From assembly GCA_903822005.1 (NCBI GenBank), contig CAIJNL010000021.1, positions 1 to 64,000 on the forward strand: 64,000 nt of DNA. Direction: 5' to 3'. The stretch comes from an uncultured Nitrospiraceae bacterium (GTDB lineage Bacteria; Nitrospirota; Thermodesulfovibrionia; Thermodesulfovibrionales; Dissulfurispiraceae). Below are positions 54,631 through 64,000 of this stretch, piece by piece; positions within the stretch are counted from its first letter, which is position 1; each line of letters starts with the position of its first letter. Both the position numbers and the translations under genes were made by a program. The notes beneath the pieces were generated by a model, which saw only the letters and a list, made by a program, of their open reading frames with translations, ran no database searches and was not told the DNA's origin.

Positions 54631-57600
54631 TGTTGTAATAAGAGTCTGTATGGGGCCGGGCGGCATCGCATCCGGCGGCGCTGACGTGCTTAAGGCATTT
54701 CAATCCGCGCTAAAGGAATTACCCCTGGGATCTGATATTGACGAAAGGTGTAAATCGCATAAGGTCGGATGTTTAGGACTATGTTCCAAGGACGTGCTGG
54801 TTGAACTTGTCCTGGATGGCAAAAAGACTATTTATCAGCATGTTAAGCCCTCCATGGTTACGCGCATTGTTCATGACCACATTGTAAAAGGCAATCCGGT
54901 GCATGAGTGGCTGACCGGCCCTCAATATGAGACATTCTATTCCAAACAGGTCAGGAGGGTACTGGCATCATGCGGTGTTGTAGACCCGGAAGATATCAAT
55001 ACCTATATAACAACAGGCGGGTACCAGGCAGCGGAGAAAGCACTTACGGATATGACGCCCGGTCAGGTAGTCAGCGAAATTTCAAGTGCAGGGCTCAGGG
55101 GGCGGGGAGGAAGCGGATTCCCGACAGGTAAGAAATGGGATGTTTGCAGGGAGACCATATCGGAGCAAAAATATATAATTTGCAATGCTGATGAAGGAGA
55201 CCCCGGCGCATTCATGGACCGGGCAATTCTTGAAGGAAACCCGCATCAAATAATTGAAGGCATGCTGATAGGTGCCTATGCCATAGGGTCTGATACCGGT
55301 TTTATATATGTTCGGGCCGAATACCCATGTGCGATTGAAAGAATGAGTCATGCTCTCACAGAAGCTCGCGAACGAGGATTCATAGGCAATAATATTTTTG
55401 ATACCGAGTTTAATTTCGATATCAGGATCAAGCTGGGCGCCGGCGCTTTCATCTGCGGGGAAGAGACAGCCCTTATAGCGTCCATAGAGGGCGAGCGGGG
55501 AATGCCCCGTTCCAGACCGCCTTTCCCTGTTGTCAGAGGCCTGTGGGGGAAACCTACGGTAATCAACAATGTCGAAACATTCGCAAATATACCTTTAATA
55601 ATATCGAAAGGACCTGACTGGTATTCCTCGATCGGCACTGAAAAGTCCAGGGGGACCAAAGTTTTTGCGCTTACCGGCAGGGTTAAAAATACAGGCCTGA
55701 TCGAAGTGCCCATGGGCATAACACTGCGTGAGATTATATACGATATTGGCGGCGGGATAGAAGGCGGCAAGCGCCTTAAGGCAGTGCAGACAGGAGGTCC
55801 CTCAGGCGGCTGCATTCCATCTGATATGATCGATATCCAGGTGGATTATGAGTCGCTTGCGGAGGTCGGTTCTATAATGGGCTCTGGCGGCATGATCGTC
55901 CTGGACCAAAATAGCTGCATGGTAAATATGGCGAGATACTTCGTGGCCTTTACTCAGGCCGAGTCATGCGGCAAGTGTGTGCCATGCAGGATAGGCACAA
56001 AAAGACTGCTTGAGATACTTGACAGAATAACCGTTGGTGAAGGCAGGGAGGGAGATATCGAGATGCTGGAATCGCTCAGCAATGATATCAAGGCAACATC
56101 GCTCTGCGGGCTGGGACAGTCTGCTCCAAATCCGGTCCTGAGTACCATCAAATATTTCAGGGGCGAATACGAGGAACATATCCGGAATAAAAAATGCCGG
56201 GGACTTGAATGCAAAGAGATTGTATCTTCGGCCTGCCAGCATACCTGCCCAGTCGGAACAGAGGCTTCAGTATATATAGCGCTGATCGCCCAGGGACGTT
56301 TTGAAGAAGCTGTTCGCGTTATCAGAAAAGACAATCCGCTTGCCAGTGTCTGCGGCAGGGCCTGCCACCATCCCTGCGAAACAGCGTGCAGGGCAAGCGA
56401 GTCAGGAGACCCGATAGCTATAAGGGCATTGAAGAGATTTGCTTTGGATCTTGCAAACCGGACGGGCATGGCCTTCAATATAGAAAAGGAATGTGCAAAT
56501 GGCAAGAAAGTTGCCGTCGTCGGCTCGGGACCGTCTGGACTTACTGCCGGTTATTTTCTTGCCCTTAAAGGCTACGATGTTGTCATATTCGAGGCCAAAC
56601 AGGTTATCGGGGGCATGCTGCGTGTTGCAATACCGCCCCATCGCCTTCCCAGGGAAGCTCTGGACAATGACATCCGTTTTATAAAAGAAGCAGGGGTCAG
56701 GTTCAGGACAGAGATGGTCCTTGGCAGAGATTTTTCGATTGACGATCTTTTTGCTAACGATTACCAGGCTGTTTTCCTGGCAATAGGTTCTAATAAACCT
56801 AAAATACTGAATATTCAAGGAGATTCCTCTGAAGGTGTAGTGCTCTCTCTTAAGTTTTTAGAAGACATAAATCTAGGCAAAGATATCAAACTTGGAGAGA
56901 AAGTGGTGGTATTGGGTGGAGGTAATGCGGCAGTTGACTCCGCAAGGGCCGCGATGCAAACAACTGGCGTGAAGAGTGTAACCCTTGTCTACAGAAGAAC
57001 CGATGCCGATATGACCGCATACAGGGAAGAGATAATTGCCGCGCGAGAAGAGGGAGTCGTAATGCAATACCTTGCCATGCAGGTTAAAATTATCAGTGAA
57101 AACGGTCTCGCAACAGGAATCGAATTCATACATATGGCAGCAGTCGGTCAGGATGTGGACGGCAGGTCCAAGGTCGTTCCTATTGAAGGCTCCGAATTTA
57201 CGCTCGATGCCGATACCATAATCGTTGCCATCGGCGAACAACCTGATAGTTCGGGCATAGAGCACCTTGAGCTATCAGGAAATAACACCCTTGTGGTCGA
57301 TCCTGAGAGATTCTCTACTCGCAGAAAAGGGGTCTTTGCGGGCGGAGATGTGGTGACAGGCCCGAACAATATTATCAATTCGATGCTTGCCGGAAGGCGG
57401 GCATCAGAATCTATTGATGCATACTTACGGGGTGATGCCCTGAAACCTGAATATCGTATTACAAAACCTTCACGATATGTAGAAATAGCCGATTTGCCAG
57501 ATGAAGAGCCGCTTTCCGTGGAACAGCCTGAAACGCCTGAGCTTACACATCAGCAGGGAATCGGGCATTTCATTGACGCAGAACCGGTACTTTCCGATGT

Positions 57601-57712
57601 TATGGCGCTCAGGGAAGCCCGCAGATGCCAGAGATGCGAATTGAGTACATGCGATGGGCAGAAGGCGGTACGGGACATGTTTGAAAGAAAGAAAAAGAGA
57701 CTGCGGGACTGA
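54623..57712 (+). CDS. NuoF-like flavoprotein fused to a GltD/NfnB-like NAD(P)H domain
   Basis: 1029 residues. Residues 1-100: thioredoxin-like 2Fe-2S domain with Cys9, Cys50 and Cys54, but Gly14 where the second ligand is expected. Residues 150-420: NuoF FMN/NADH domain (GRGGSGFPTG 160-169, CNADEGDPGAFMDR, GAGAFICGEETALIASIEGERG). Then SLBB and 4Fe-4S site (CGKCVPCRIGTKR). From about 520: Fer4_20 cluster domain (CQHTCPVG, CGRACHHPCETAC) and a FAD/NAD(P)-binding GltD-like domain (VVGSGPSGLTAGYFLAL, VLGGGNAAVDSA, VFAGGDVVTGPN). Two nucleotide sites on one chain suggest electron bifurcation, as in Stn-type transhydrogenases. Confidence 0.92.
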   Translation: MADVVIRVCMGPGGIASGGADVLKAFQSALKELPLGSDIDERCKSHKVGCLGLCSKDVLVELVLDGKKTIYQHVKPSMVTRIVHDHIVKGNPVHEWLTGPQYETFYSKQVRRVLASCGVVDPEDINTYITTGGYQAAEKALTDMTPGQVVSEISSAGLRGRGGSGFPTGKKWDVCRETISEQKYIICNADEGDPGAFMDRAILEGNPHQIIEGMLIGAYAIGSDTGFIYVRAEYPCAIERMSHALTEARERGFIGNNIFDTEFNFDIRIKLGAGAFICGEETALIASIEGERGMPRSRPPFPVVRGLWGKPTVINNVETFANIPLIISKGPDWYSSIGTEKSRGTKVFALTGRVKNTGLIEVPMGITLREIIYDIGGGIEGGKRLKAVQTGGPSGGCIPSDMIDIQVDYESLAEVGSIMGSGGMIVLDQNSCMVNMARYFVAFTQAESCGKCVPCRIGTKRLLEILDRITVGEGREGDIEMLESLSNDIKATSLCGLGQSAPNPVLSTIKYFRGEYEEHIRNKKCRGLECKEIVSSACQHTCPVGTEASVYIALIAQGRFEEAVRVIRKDNPLASVCGRACHHPCETACRASESGDPIAIRALKRFALDLANRTGMAFNIEKECANGKKVAVVGSGPSGLTAGYFLALKGYDVVIFEAKQVIGGMLRVAIPPHRLPREALDNDIRFIKEAGVRFRTEMVLGRDFSIDDLFANDYQAVFLAIGSNKPKILNIQGDSSEGVVLSLKFLEDINLGKDIKLGEKVVVLGGGNAAVDSARAAMQTTGVKSVTLVYRRTDADMTAYREEIIAAREEGVVMQYLAMQVKIISENGLATGIEFIHMAAVGQDVDGRSKVVPIEGSEFTLDADTIIVAIGEQPDSSGIEHLELSGNNTLVVDPERFSTRRKGVFAGGDVVTGPNNIINSMLAGRRASESIDAYLRGDALKPEYRITKPSRYVEIADLPDEEPLSVEQPETPELTHQQGIGHFIDAEPVLSDVMALREARRCQRCELSTCDGQKAVRDMFERKKKRLRD

Positions 57713-57717
57713 CAGGA

Positions 57718-60408
57718 ATGATCGATCTTACCATAGACGGCAGGAAAATCAGCGTTAGAGAAGGCTCGAGCATACTCGATGCCGCCAAATCATTAGGGAT
57801 ATTCATTCCGACACTTTGCCATCATCCGAAACTCAGTTCGTTCGGAGGCTGCCGCCTATGTATCGTTGAAATTAAAGGAACACGCAATCCTGTTTCCTCA
57901 TGCACCGCACCGGCATCCGAAGGTATGGAGGTCACTACTTCTTCTCCGCAAATTGAACGCCTGAGAAAGATGGTGCTGGAACTGATTTTGTCCGACCATC
58001 CATATGATTGCATGTTGTGCGAAACGGCAGGTGCCTGCGAGCTCCAGGAATTAGCATACTATTATGATGCGAAACATACGACATACGCCGGTGAGCGCAG
58101 GAAATACGAAAAACGCGACAATAATCCATTCCTCAACAGGGACATGGAAAAGTGTATCATGTGCGGCAAATGCGTAAAGATCTGCGATGAAGTGCAGGGT
58201 GTGGGAGCTATCGATTTTGCTTATCGGGGTTTCAAATCCAAGGTTTGCCCTCAGTATGAAGAAGACCTGAACTGTGAATTCTGCGGTCAATGCGTATCAG
58301 TCTGCCCGTCCGGAGCCCTGACCGGCCGGATGTGGGCAAGAAAAGGCAGACAGCGCGATATCAGGGAAGTCGATACGGTCTGTCCTTATTGCGGCACCGG
58401 TTGTAATATCACACTTCACATAAAAAACAACGAGATAATACGTGTCAGTTCAAGTCCTGACACATGGAACGAAGGTCTGTTATGTGTTAAGGGAAGATTC
58501 GGTTACGAGTTCGTAAACAGTCCTGACCGGCTAACAAAACCCTTGATCAGGGAGGGAAGCGCGTTCCGCGAGGCATCATGGGATGAGGCCCTTGAGTATA
58601 CAGCGGCAAGATTGCTTGACATAAAAAACAGCTATGGTTCTGATGCCATTGGCGGGCTTTCTTCCGCCAAATGCACGAACGAAGAGAATTATATCTTCCA
58701 GAAATTTGTCAGGGCCGCCATCGGAACGAATAATGTCGACCATTGTGCCCGTCTGTGTCATGCGCCTACGGTCACTGCGCTGGCCTCAATATTCGGTTCC
58801 GGGGCCATGACAAACTCTATAGCGGAAATAGAAAATGCTGAGGTGATTTTTATTATCGGGTCCAACACTAAGGAATCCCATCCTGTTGTTGCCAACCGTA
58901 TGATAAGGGCCTTTCGCAAAGGTGCCAAGATCATTGTCGCGGACCCGAGACGGGTGCCCCTGGCCCGCTTCTCGGAAATATTCCTGCAGCAAAAACCTGG
59001 TACTGACGTTGCCCTGCTCAACGGAATTGCGCATATAATAGTCAAAGAAAAATTATATAACTCTGAATTTATTAAGGAGCAAACACAGGGGTTCGAAGAA
59101 TGGATGAAATCGGTCGATTCATTTAATCCAGAATATACCTCATCCATTACGGGCGTTCCAAAGGAAAAGATTATTAGTGCGGCGCGTACTTACGGATCAT
59201 CACGGAAGGCCGGGATCTTTTATGCGATGGGCATTACGCAGCATACAACCGGATATGACAATGTCTGCGCAGTAGCAAACCTCGCTCTGCTGACCGGCAA
59301 TATCGGCAGACCCTCGTGCGGTATCAATCCCCTGAGGGGCCAGAACAACGTTCAGGGCGCTTCCGATGCGGCATGTCTGCCTGATGTATACCCCGGGTAC
59401 CAATCTGTTGGCAGCCCTGATGTCCGTGAGAAATTCGAAAAGAAATGGGGGACCCCACTCTCCGCTGAAAAAGGCCTGACGGCGACCGAAATGATGCCGG
59501 CTGCGATTCAAGGCAGGCTGAAAGCCTTATATATAATGGGCGAAAATCCGGTGCTAAGCGGTCCTAATACTGGAAATACAATTAAAGCACTGGAAAGTCT
59601 GGATTTTCTGATAGTTCAGGATATCTTCCTGACCGAAACAGCGAAACTTGCGCACGTGGTCCTGCCGGGGTCTTGCTTTGCTGAAAAAGACGGCACCTTT
59701 ACCAACACTGACCGCACTGTGCAGCTGGTTAGAAAGGCGGTCGAAATGCCGGGAGATGCAAGGGATGACCTGCAAATAATCTCGGCTGTCTCAGCCAGGC
59801 TTGGATATAAACTTGAATATGAGGGACCCGAAGAAATATTCAGGGAATTCAGGGAAGTCTGGCCGAATATATCCGGCATCAGCTACAAACGACTGAATAA
59901 GAAAAGATTATCATGGCCATGCACATCCTCAAATCATCCCGGCACCCCGTTCCTTTACAAACAGGGCTTTCCAAAAGGCAAAGCGTCTTTCACTCCGACT
60001 GCCTTTGCTCCCCCCGCTGAAGAGACTGATGCTGAGTATCCTTATATTTTAACGACCGGCAGAAACCTGTACCAATATCATACTGGTACCATGACAAGGA
60101 AGTCCGGGGCCATAGAAAGCCACGCGGGAAGGGCTTATATTGAATTAAATACTGCTGATGCAGAGCGGTTAAATATTATTCAGGGAGAGACGATAAAGGT
60201 GTCATCCCGGCGCGGAAGCATAAACATCGAAGCACGTATAGTGGACACCATCAGCTCGGGCGTTGTATTCGTCCCTATGCATTACTGCGAGGCCATTGCC
60301 AATATCCTGACTCTTGATGCCCTCGATTCAAGGTCAAAGATACCTGAATTCAAGGCTTGCGCCGTTATGATAGATAAATATAATTCTTCCCCGCCGGATT
60401 TGATATAA
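57718..60408 (+). CDS. fdhA: Formate dehydrogenase catalytic subunit (molybdopterin, NuoG-like N-terminus)
   Basis: 896 residues. N-terminal [2Fe-2S] domain (Cys34, 45, 48, 62), NuoG-type cluster (Cys98, 101, 107), two ferredoxin clusters (Cys146/149/152/156 and Cys186/189/192/196), then the Mo/W-bisMGD domain with its 4Fe-4S site (Cys222, 225, 229 in CPYCGTGC). The metal ligand is Cys347 in [11 protein letters not shown], where many formate dehydrogenases have selenocysteine. GMGITQH-type [13 protein letters not shown] and [13 protein letters not shown] are conserved. Interconverts formate and CO2, likely cytoplasmic (no Tat signal). Confidence 0.94.
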   Translation: MIDLTIDGRKISVREGSSILDAAKSLGIFIPTLCHHPKLSSFGGCRLCIVEIKGTRNPVSSCTAPASEGMEVTTSSPQIERLRKMVLELILSDHPYDCMLCETAGACELQELAYYYDAKHTTYAGERRKYEKRDNNPFLNRDMEKCIMCGKCVKICDEVQGVGAIDFAYRGFKSKVCPQYEEDLNCEFCGQCVSVCPSGALTGRMWARKGRQRDIREVDTVCPYCGTGCNITLHIKNNEIIRVSSSPDTWNEGLLCVKGRFGYEFVNSPDRLTKPLIREGSAFREASWDEALEYTAARLLDIKNSYGSDAIGGLSSAKCTNEENYIFQKFVRAAIGTNNVDHCARLCHAPTVTALASIFGSGAMTNSIAEIENAEVIFIIGSNTKESHPVVANRMIRAFRKGAKIIVADPRRVPLARFSEIFLQQKPGTDVALLNGIAHIIVKEKLYNSEFIKEQTQGFEEWMKSVDSFNPEYTSSITGVPKEKIISAARTYGSSRKAGIFYAMGITQHTTGYDNVCAVANLALLTGNIGRPSCGINPLRGQNNVQGASDAACLPDVYPGYQSVGSPDVREKFEKKWGTPLSAEKGLTATEMMPAAIQGRLKALYIMGENPVLSGPNTGNTIKALESLDFLIVQDIFLTETAKLAHVVLPGSCFAEKDGTFTNTDRTVQLVRKAVEMPGDARDDLQIISAVSARLGYKLEYEGPEEIFREFREVWPNISGISYKRLNKKRLSWPCTSSNHPGTPFLYKQGFPKGKASFTPTAFAPPAEETDAEYPYILTTGRNLYQYHTGTMTRKSGAIESHAGRAYIELNTADAERLNIIQGETIKVSSRRGSINIEARIVDTISSGVVFVPMHYCEAIANILTLDALDSRSKIPEFKACAVMIDKYNSSPPDLI

Positions 60409-60505
60409 TATTGCTCCTGGTCTGTGCTGTCCGGAGTTGGCGGTCCTGCCAGGCTTCAAAAACCTTTTACCTTTGAATATACGTAAGAATTTGAGGAGGA
60501 ATATA

Positions 60506-62269
60506 ATGCCGCTTGATCCAACAACGCATGCTGACTGGCAGATTGCAGAAGAAGCCGAAAAGTCAATGAAAACCATCTATGAGATAGGTGAAAAACTGGG
60601 GCTCGAAAAAGAGGAACTCCTTCCGCATGGACATTATGTCGCAAAAGTAGATTTCAAGGCTGTTTTGAACAGGCTCTCCGACAGGCCGGATGGCAAATAT
60701 GTTGTCGTTACCGCGATAACCCCTACCCCGCTCGGAGAGGGTAAATCCACTACTACCATGGGGCTCACACAGGGTATGGGAAAGAGACAAAAGAATGTCA
60801 TTGCAGCCATTCGTCAGCCTTCCGGCGGTCCTACCATGAACATAAAGGGATCGGCAGCAGGCGGCGGTCTTTCCCAATGTATACCTCTCACACCCTTTTC
60901 ACTCGGCCTGACAGGCGATATCAATGCCATCATGAATGCGCACAATCTTGCCATGGTGGCGCTTACCTCACGGATGCAGCATGAATTTAACTATAATGAC
61001 GAGCAGCTTGCAAAAAGGAAGCTTAGACGGCTTAATATCGACCCACGGACAGTTGAGATGAAGTGGATCATGGATTTCTGCGCCCAGGCACTGAGAGATA
61101 TCATCATAGGCCTCGGGGGCAAAGACGACGGTTTCATGATGAGGTCAGGCTTTGCCATTGCAGTCTCTTCCGAGATAATGGCTATACTTGCCGTAGCCAG
61201 GGACCTTAAAGACATGCGGGAGCGCATGGGGAAAATAGTAGTGGCTTACGACAAGGGTGGCAAGCCTGTCACTACCAGCGATCTGGATGTAGCGGGTGCA
61301 ATGACAGCCTGGATGGCAGATGCCATTAACCCAAATCTCATGCAGACGCTTGAGGGCCAGCCCGTCTTTGTACACGCAGGGCCGTTTGCCAACATAGCCA
61401 TTGGTCAGTCTTCGATTATAGCAGACAGGATTGGGTTGAAACTCGGCGATTATGTGATCACCGAGGCCGGGTTTGGAGCCGATATAGGCTTTGAAAAATT
61501 CTGGAATCTCAAGTGCCGGTTTTCAGGCCTAAAACCCAACGCAGCCGTGGTTGTTGCCACAATCAGGGCACTTAAATGCCATGGCGGGGCTCCCATCCCC
61601 GTTCCAGGAAGGCCCATACCTGCTGAATATAAAGGGGAAAATGTAGGCTGGGTCGAAAAAGGGTGCGAGAATCTCATTCACCACGTCAAGACCGTTGAAA
61701 AGGCCGGCATCAGTCCGGTGGTTTGCATTAATGCTTTCTATGATGATACCGAAAATGAAATCGCCGCTGTAAAGCGCCTCGCCGAGGCGGCAGGCGCCCG
61801 TGTTGCAGTCTCAAAGCATTGGCAGTATGGCGGTGATGGCGCACTTGAACTGGCAGATGCAGTGCTTGACGCCTGCAACGACAAAAACGAGTTCAGGCTT
61901 CTTTATGAACTTACGACTCCTCTCAGGTCGCGCATAGAAACACTCGCCAAAGAGGTGTACGGCGCTAATGGCGTTGAGTATACGTCAGAGGCTTTGGCAA
62001 AAGCGAAGCGTATAGAAGAGGATCCGGAGCTCTCAAAATTGGGCACATGCATGGTTAAAACTCATCTCAGCCTGACAGATAACCCAAATCTCAAAGGTGT
62101 GCCAAAAGGCTGGAAGCTCCATGTGCGGGATATACTGACATATCAGGGTGCAGGATTCGTAGTGCCTGTGGCCGGAGCAATTAAACTGATGCCGGGTACA
62201 GCTTCAGACCCTGCTTACAGGCGAGTAGATGTTGATGTCGAGACTGGGAAGGTTAAAGGTTTATTTTAA
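60506..62269 (+). CDS. fhs: Formate-tetrahydrofolate ligase
   Basis: 587 residues from ATG 60506, with a strong GAGGAGGA site at 60493-60500; a longer frame from 60437 has no family homology at its start. ATP-binding motif [35 protein letters not shown] and the C-terminal [21 protein letters not shown] are diagnostic. Condenses formate, THF and ATP to 10-formyl-THF. Directly downstream of formate dehydrogenase, it forms the first two steps of the methyl branch of CO2 fixation. Confidence 0.96.
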   Translation: MPLDPTTHADWQIAEEAEKSMKTIYEIGEKLGLEKEELLPHGHYVAKVDFKAVLNRLSDRPDGKYVVVTAITPTPLGEGKSTTTMGLTQGMGKRQKNVIAAIRQPSGGPTMNIKGSAAGGGLSQCIPLTPFSLGLTGDINAIMNAHNLAMVALTSRMQHEFNYNDEQLAKRKLRRLNIDPRTVEMKWIMDFCAQALRDIIIGLGGKDDGFMMRSGFAIAVSSEIMAILAVARDLKDMRERMGKIVVAYDKGGKPVTTSDLDVAGAMTAWMADAINPNLMQTLEGQPVFVHAGPFANIAIGQSSIIADRIGLKLGDYVITEAGFGADIGFEKFWNLKCRFSGLKPNAAVVVATIRALKCHGGAPIPVPGRPIPAEYKGENVGWVEKGCENLIHHVKTVEKAGISPVVCINAFYDDTENEIAAVKRLAEAAGARVAVSKHWQYGGDGALELADAVLDACNDKNEFRLLYELTTPLRSRIETLAKEVYGANGVEYTSEALAKAKRIEEDPELSKLGTCMVKTHLSLTDNPNLKGVPKGWKLHVRDILTYQGAGFVVPVAGAIKLMPGTASDPAYRRVDVDVETGKVKGLF

Positions 62270-62323
62270 TATAACCGAGTCACCTCAGAAGGTAAGGATA
62301 GCCGCCTCTTGTGGCGCTAAATC

Positions 62324-62467
62324 GGGTCAGGTGGAGTCTGATAGAAGGCTCGGTACCGTTGTTGTGTTTCCGAAGTTGAAATCAGGGCTATAATTTATTC
62401 GTGTTGCTATTCATACTAAGGTGCCATATTATAATTTAGCGAGCCGAGAGAGGACTCCACCTGACCC
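62324..62467. repeat. 144-bp segment bounded by 15-bp perfect inverted repeats
   Basis: GGGTCAGGTGGAGTC (62324-62338) and its exact complement (62453-62467) face each other 114 nt apart, between the convergent fhs and recR genes. The inside is AT-rich and non-coding. This looks like a miniature transposable element or the two ends of a deleted insertion sequence; a long terminator stem is an alternative. Confidence 0.5.
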
Positions 62468-62491
62468 AATGATAATTAACTAATTATCATT
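62468..62491. repeat. AT-rich 11-bp palindrome next to the inverted-repeat segment
   Basis: AATGATAATTA (62468-62478) and TAATTATCATT (62481-62491) are perfect complements with only two bases between. It starts immediately after the right 15-bp repeat. It could act as a two-way transcription stop for fhs and recR, a protein site, or an insertion target. Confidence 0.45.
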
Positions 62492-62512
62492 GTCAATCAG
62501 ACAGTTACAGGC

Positions 62513-63106
62513 TTAAACTTCGCGCCTTCCCTCAAGCGCTTTTGTGAGAGTTACTTCATCCGCAAACTCTATATCACTGCCTATCGGCAGGCCGTAGGCT
62601 ATACGGGATATCGTTATGCCGAAAGGTTTAAGGACTTCTGTAATGTAACGGGCCGTAACCTCCCCTTTAGTGTTCGGATTGGTGGCCATTATGACCTCCT
62701 GAATGCCTCCGGCTTTGACACGCTCGACCAGCTCGTTAATCTTGAGCCTGTCTGGCGTAATGCCGTCTATTGGAGACAACGCGCCCAGGAGTACGTGATA
62801 CATTCCATCGAAACTCCTTGTTCGTTCCACAGCCAAAATATTACTAGGTTCTTCAACCACACATACCCTGCCCTTATCCCGCGTGGTCGAAGAGCAGATA
62901 TCACACGGGTCAGAGTCGGTAATATTAAAACAAACGGAACAGAAGAGCGCCTTTTCCTTTACATCGATGATAGCGGCTGCCATTGCCCGGGCCTCTTCGG
63001 CCGGCATGCTGAGAATATAAAAAGCCAGCCTCTGGGCTGTCTTTCTACCTATTCCCGGAAGCTTGGTTAAATTGTTAATCAGCTCGTCAATTATGCCTTG
63101 AGACAT
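62513..63106 (-). CDS. recR: Recombination protein RecR
   Basis: 197 residues, the family's usual length. Helix-hairpin-helix near the N-terminus (LPGIGRKTAQRLAFYIL), the zinc site C58-C61 and C70-C73 region (CSVCFNITDSDPCDIC), the Toprim motif region VVEEPSNILAVE, and the Walker-like AYGLPIGSDIEFAD at the end. Works with RecF/RecO in loading RecA at gaps. Last gene of the dnaX-ybaB-recR set. Confidence 0.96.
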   Translation of the reverse strand: MSQGIIDELINNLTKLPGIGRKTAQRLAFYILSMPAEEARAMAAAIIDVKEKALFCSVCFNITDSDPCDICSSTTRDKGRVCVVEEPSNILAVERTRSFDGMYHVLLGALSPIDGITPDRLKINELVERVKAGGIQEVIMATNPNTKGEVTARYITEVLKPFGITISRIAYGLPIGSDIEFADEVTLTKALEGRREV

Positions 63107-63116
63107 GTCTTGATTA

Positions 63117-63449
63117 TTACCCGCCGAACATCCCGCCTAACCCCGGGATATTTAATCCCGCGGTCAGTTTGGACATCTCCGCGTTGACTGCCTGCTGCGC
63201 CCTTCTTAAAGCCTCATTGGCAGCGGCAAGAATAAGGTCCTGCAGCATCTCAACATCGTCAGCATTTACAACATCTTTTTCTATCTTGATTGAGACCAGT
63301 TCGCCGGCACCGCTTGCAACAACCGACACCATTCCTCCTCCGGCAGTTGCTTCGACAGTCATCTTTTTTGCCTCCTCCTGGGCACGCTGCATTTCGGCCT
63401 GGAGCTTCTGCGCCTGTCTCATCATATCGCCAATCATCTTCTTAGACAT
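63117..63449 (-). CDS. ybaB: YbaB/EbfC nucleoid-associated protein
   Basis: 110 residues with a strong ribosome site (AGGAGGATCTA before the ATG at 63449). MIGDMMRQAQKLQAEMQRAQEEAKK is the typical N-terminal helix and VEATAGGGMVSVVASG the central strand. A small DNA-binding dimer. It overlaps the end of dnaX by 8 nt and precedes recR, the usual order. Confidence 0.95.
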   Translation of the reverse strand: MSKKMIGDMMRQAQKLQAEMQRAQEEAKKMTVEATAGGGMVSVVASGAGELVSIKIEKDVVNADDVEMLQDLILAAANEALRRAQQAVNAEMSKLTAGLNIPGLGGMFGG

Positions 63450-64000
63450 TAGATCCTCCTTCTTTATCGTTTGCCGGATATATATCCACTATCCTTCCCT
63501 CAAAAAGATCCAGCGCTTCTTTGACAACAGGATTATTCAGTGCCTTGTCCTTGAGGTCGGCCTTGGTTACCGCCTTCACTTCCCGGGTCTCTATTTTAAC
63601 AGGAATCTTTCTGCCGGCAATGTTCTTCATATTTTCCTGGATAAGAGGTATATTTTCCTTTACTGACTCGGCCAGCACAGACATGCCTCCGTTGAAAAGA
63701 ATGTTAACCCCCTTATCAGTAACCGTAATAGTGCCCTCTTTTAATTTACTGACAAGCGGGGTATTGCTCTCCTCCAGACCCTGAATCACCCTGCCCCACA
63801 AATCTTCATCACTGAGTTCTGCAGGCGGATTCTGAGCCTTGGGTTTATCAACTACCTTTTCCTCTGGTGCAGCATGAGCTGCCTGTACAGCTTCAGTCTT
63901 TTGTGTGATAACCTTGCGAACAGGCGGTTCCTGTTTTGGAATGGCAGCGGTTATTTTCTGTGCGTCGGATGATCCGAGCATTTTGATGGCATCATCAATG
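63442..64000 (-). CDS. dnaX: DNA polymerase III subunit gamma/tau, C-terminal part (runs off the window)
   Basis: The frame is open to the right edge, so only the last 185 or so residues are seen. They comprise a Pro/Ala/Lys-rich linker (KQEPPVRKVITQKTEAVQAAH) and a C-terminal domain (LSDEDLWGRVIQGLEESNTPLVSKLKEG, LDLFEGRIVDI) as in tau proteins of related anaerobes. The ATPase domain lies outside. The assignment rests on this domain and on the dnaX-ybaB-recR gene order. Confidence 0.85.
   Translation of the reverse strand, partial: IDDAIKMLGSSDAQKITAAIPKQEPPVRKVITQKTEAVQAAHAAPEEKVVDKPKAQNPPAELSDEDLWGRVIQGLEESNTPLVSKLKEGTITVTDKGVNILFNGGMSVLAESVKENIPLIQENMKNIAGRKIPVKIETREVKAVTKADLKDKALNNPVVKEALDLFEGRIVDIYPANDKEGGSNV

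Noticed and set aside
60437-60505. Longer N-terminus for formate-tetrahydrofolate ligase
   Set aside because: The strong GAGGAGGA site and family alignment place the start at 60506.
41975-62360. Short similarity between AGAAGGGCTCGGTGCC near 41982 and AGAAGGCTCGGTACC near 62343 as a dispersed repeat
   Set aside because: Only about 15 bases match with gaps and the flanks do not align, so chance is sufficient.
63442-64000. Programmed frameshift site in dnaX
   Set aside because: The slippery-site region of dnaX, if any, lies in the part outside the window; the visible frame is unbroken.
1-64000. Defence systems, retrons, tRNA or rRNA genes
   Set aside because: No reverse transcriptase, nuclease-defence genes or cloverleaf/rRNA sequences were recognised in this window.

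Overview
The window comes from a Gram-negative, probably anaerobic bacterium. It has an outer-membrane assembly block (Omp85 protein with POTRA repeats, TamB, a SurA-like protein), LPS/EPS-type polysaccharide genes, ferredoxin-type 2-oxoacid oxidoreductase subunits, a multi-cluster NAD(P)-linked formate dehydrogenase and formate-tetrahydrofolate ligase, which point to C1/Wood-Ljungdahl-type metabolism. The gene set suggests Nitrospirota (Thermodesulfovibrionia-like) or a deltaproteobacterial lineage such as Desulfobacterota. This is inference from gene content; no rRNA gene is present.

Layout. (1) 1-3880: the 3' end of one secreted repeat protein and a complete kelch-repeat protein. Both end in the same 52-residue modules and are followed by near-identical 3' flanks and hairpin terminators. 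(2) 4000-39300: a 35-kb polysaccharide locus on the + strand. It opens with a winged-helix regulator and a specialised NusG/UpxY-type antiterminator, then Wzm/Wzt ABC export genes. An AT-rich island follows (about 8.8-24 kb) with a VioA-like aminotransferase, WbqC-like protein, NRPS-type adenylation protein, NeuD-like acyltransferase, acyl carrier protein, SDR, GNAT and methyltransferases. Next come a three-domain glycosyltransferase, nucleotide-sugar enzymes, a GtrII-like membrane protein, a decayed methyltransferase joined to an IS3 remnant, and an IS200 remnant. After that come more GT2 enzymes, a GDP-mannose branch (two Gmd-type dehydratases and Fcl), a UDP-xylose synthase, a Wzx flippase, and an initiating block (ketoreductase, PglC-type transferase, WbpM/PglF-type dehydratase). 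(3) 39360-46613: housekeeping genes: miaB, mtaB, proS, a Ppx/GppA phosphatase with no canonical start codon, 2-oxoacid oxidoreductase beta and gamma subunits without the alpha subunit, and an ArgA-like acetyltransferase. (4) 46600-53926 (-): tamB, a seven-POTRA Omp85 protein and a SurA-N-like protein. (5) 54154-62269 (+): NuoE-like, NuoF-GltD fusion, formate dehydrogenase catalytic subunit, fhs. (6) 62513-64000 (-): recR, ybaB and the 3' part of dnaX, the usual dnaX-ybaB-recR order.

How the genes work together. The most interesting part is 7685-16031. A sugar 4-aminotransferase is linked by short gaps or overlaps to a stand-alone adenylation protein, a carrier protein, two acyltransferase-type proteins and a WbqC protein. 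The simplest reading is a pathway that activates an amino acid (or other acyl group) on a carrier protein and transfers it to the amino group of a 4-amino-4,6-dideoxy sugar, which is then methylated. The C1 operon would interconvert CO2 and formate using NAD(P)H and/or ferredoxin and then attach formate to tetrahydrofolate.
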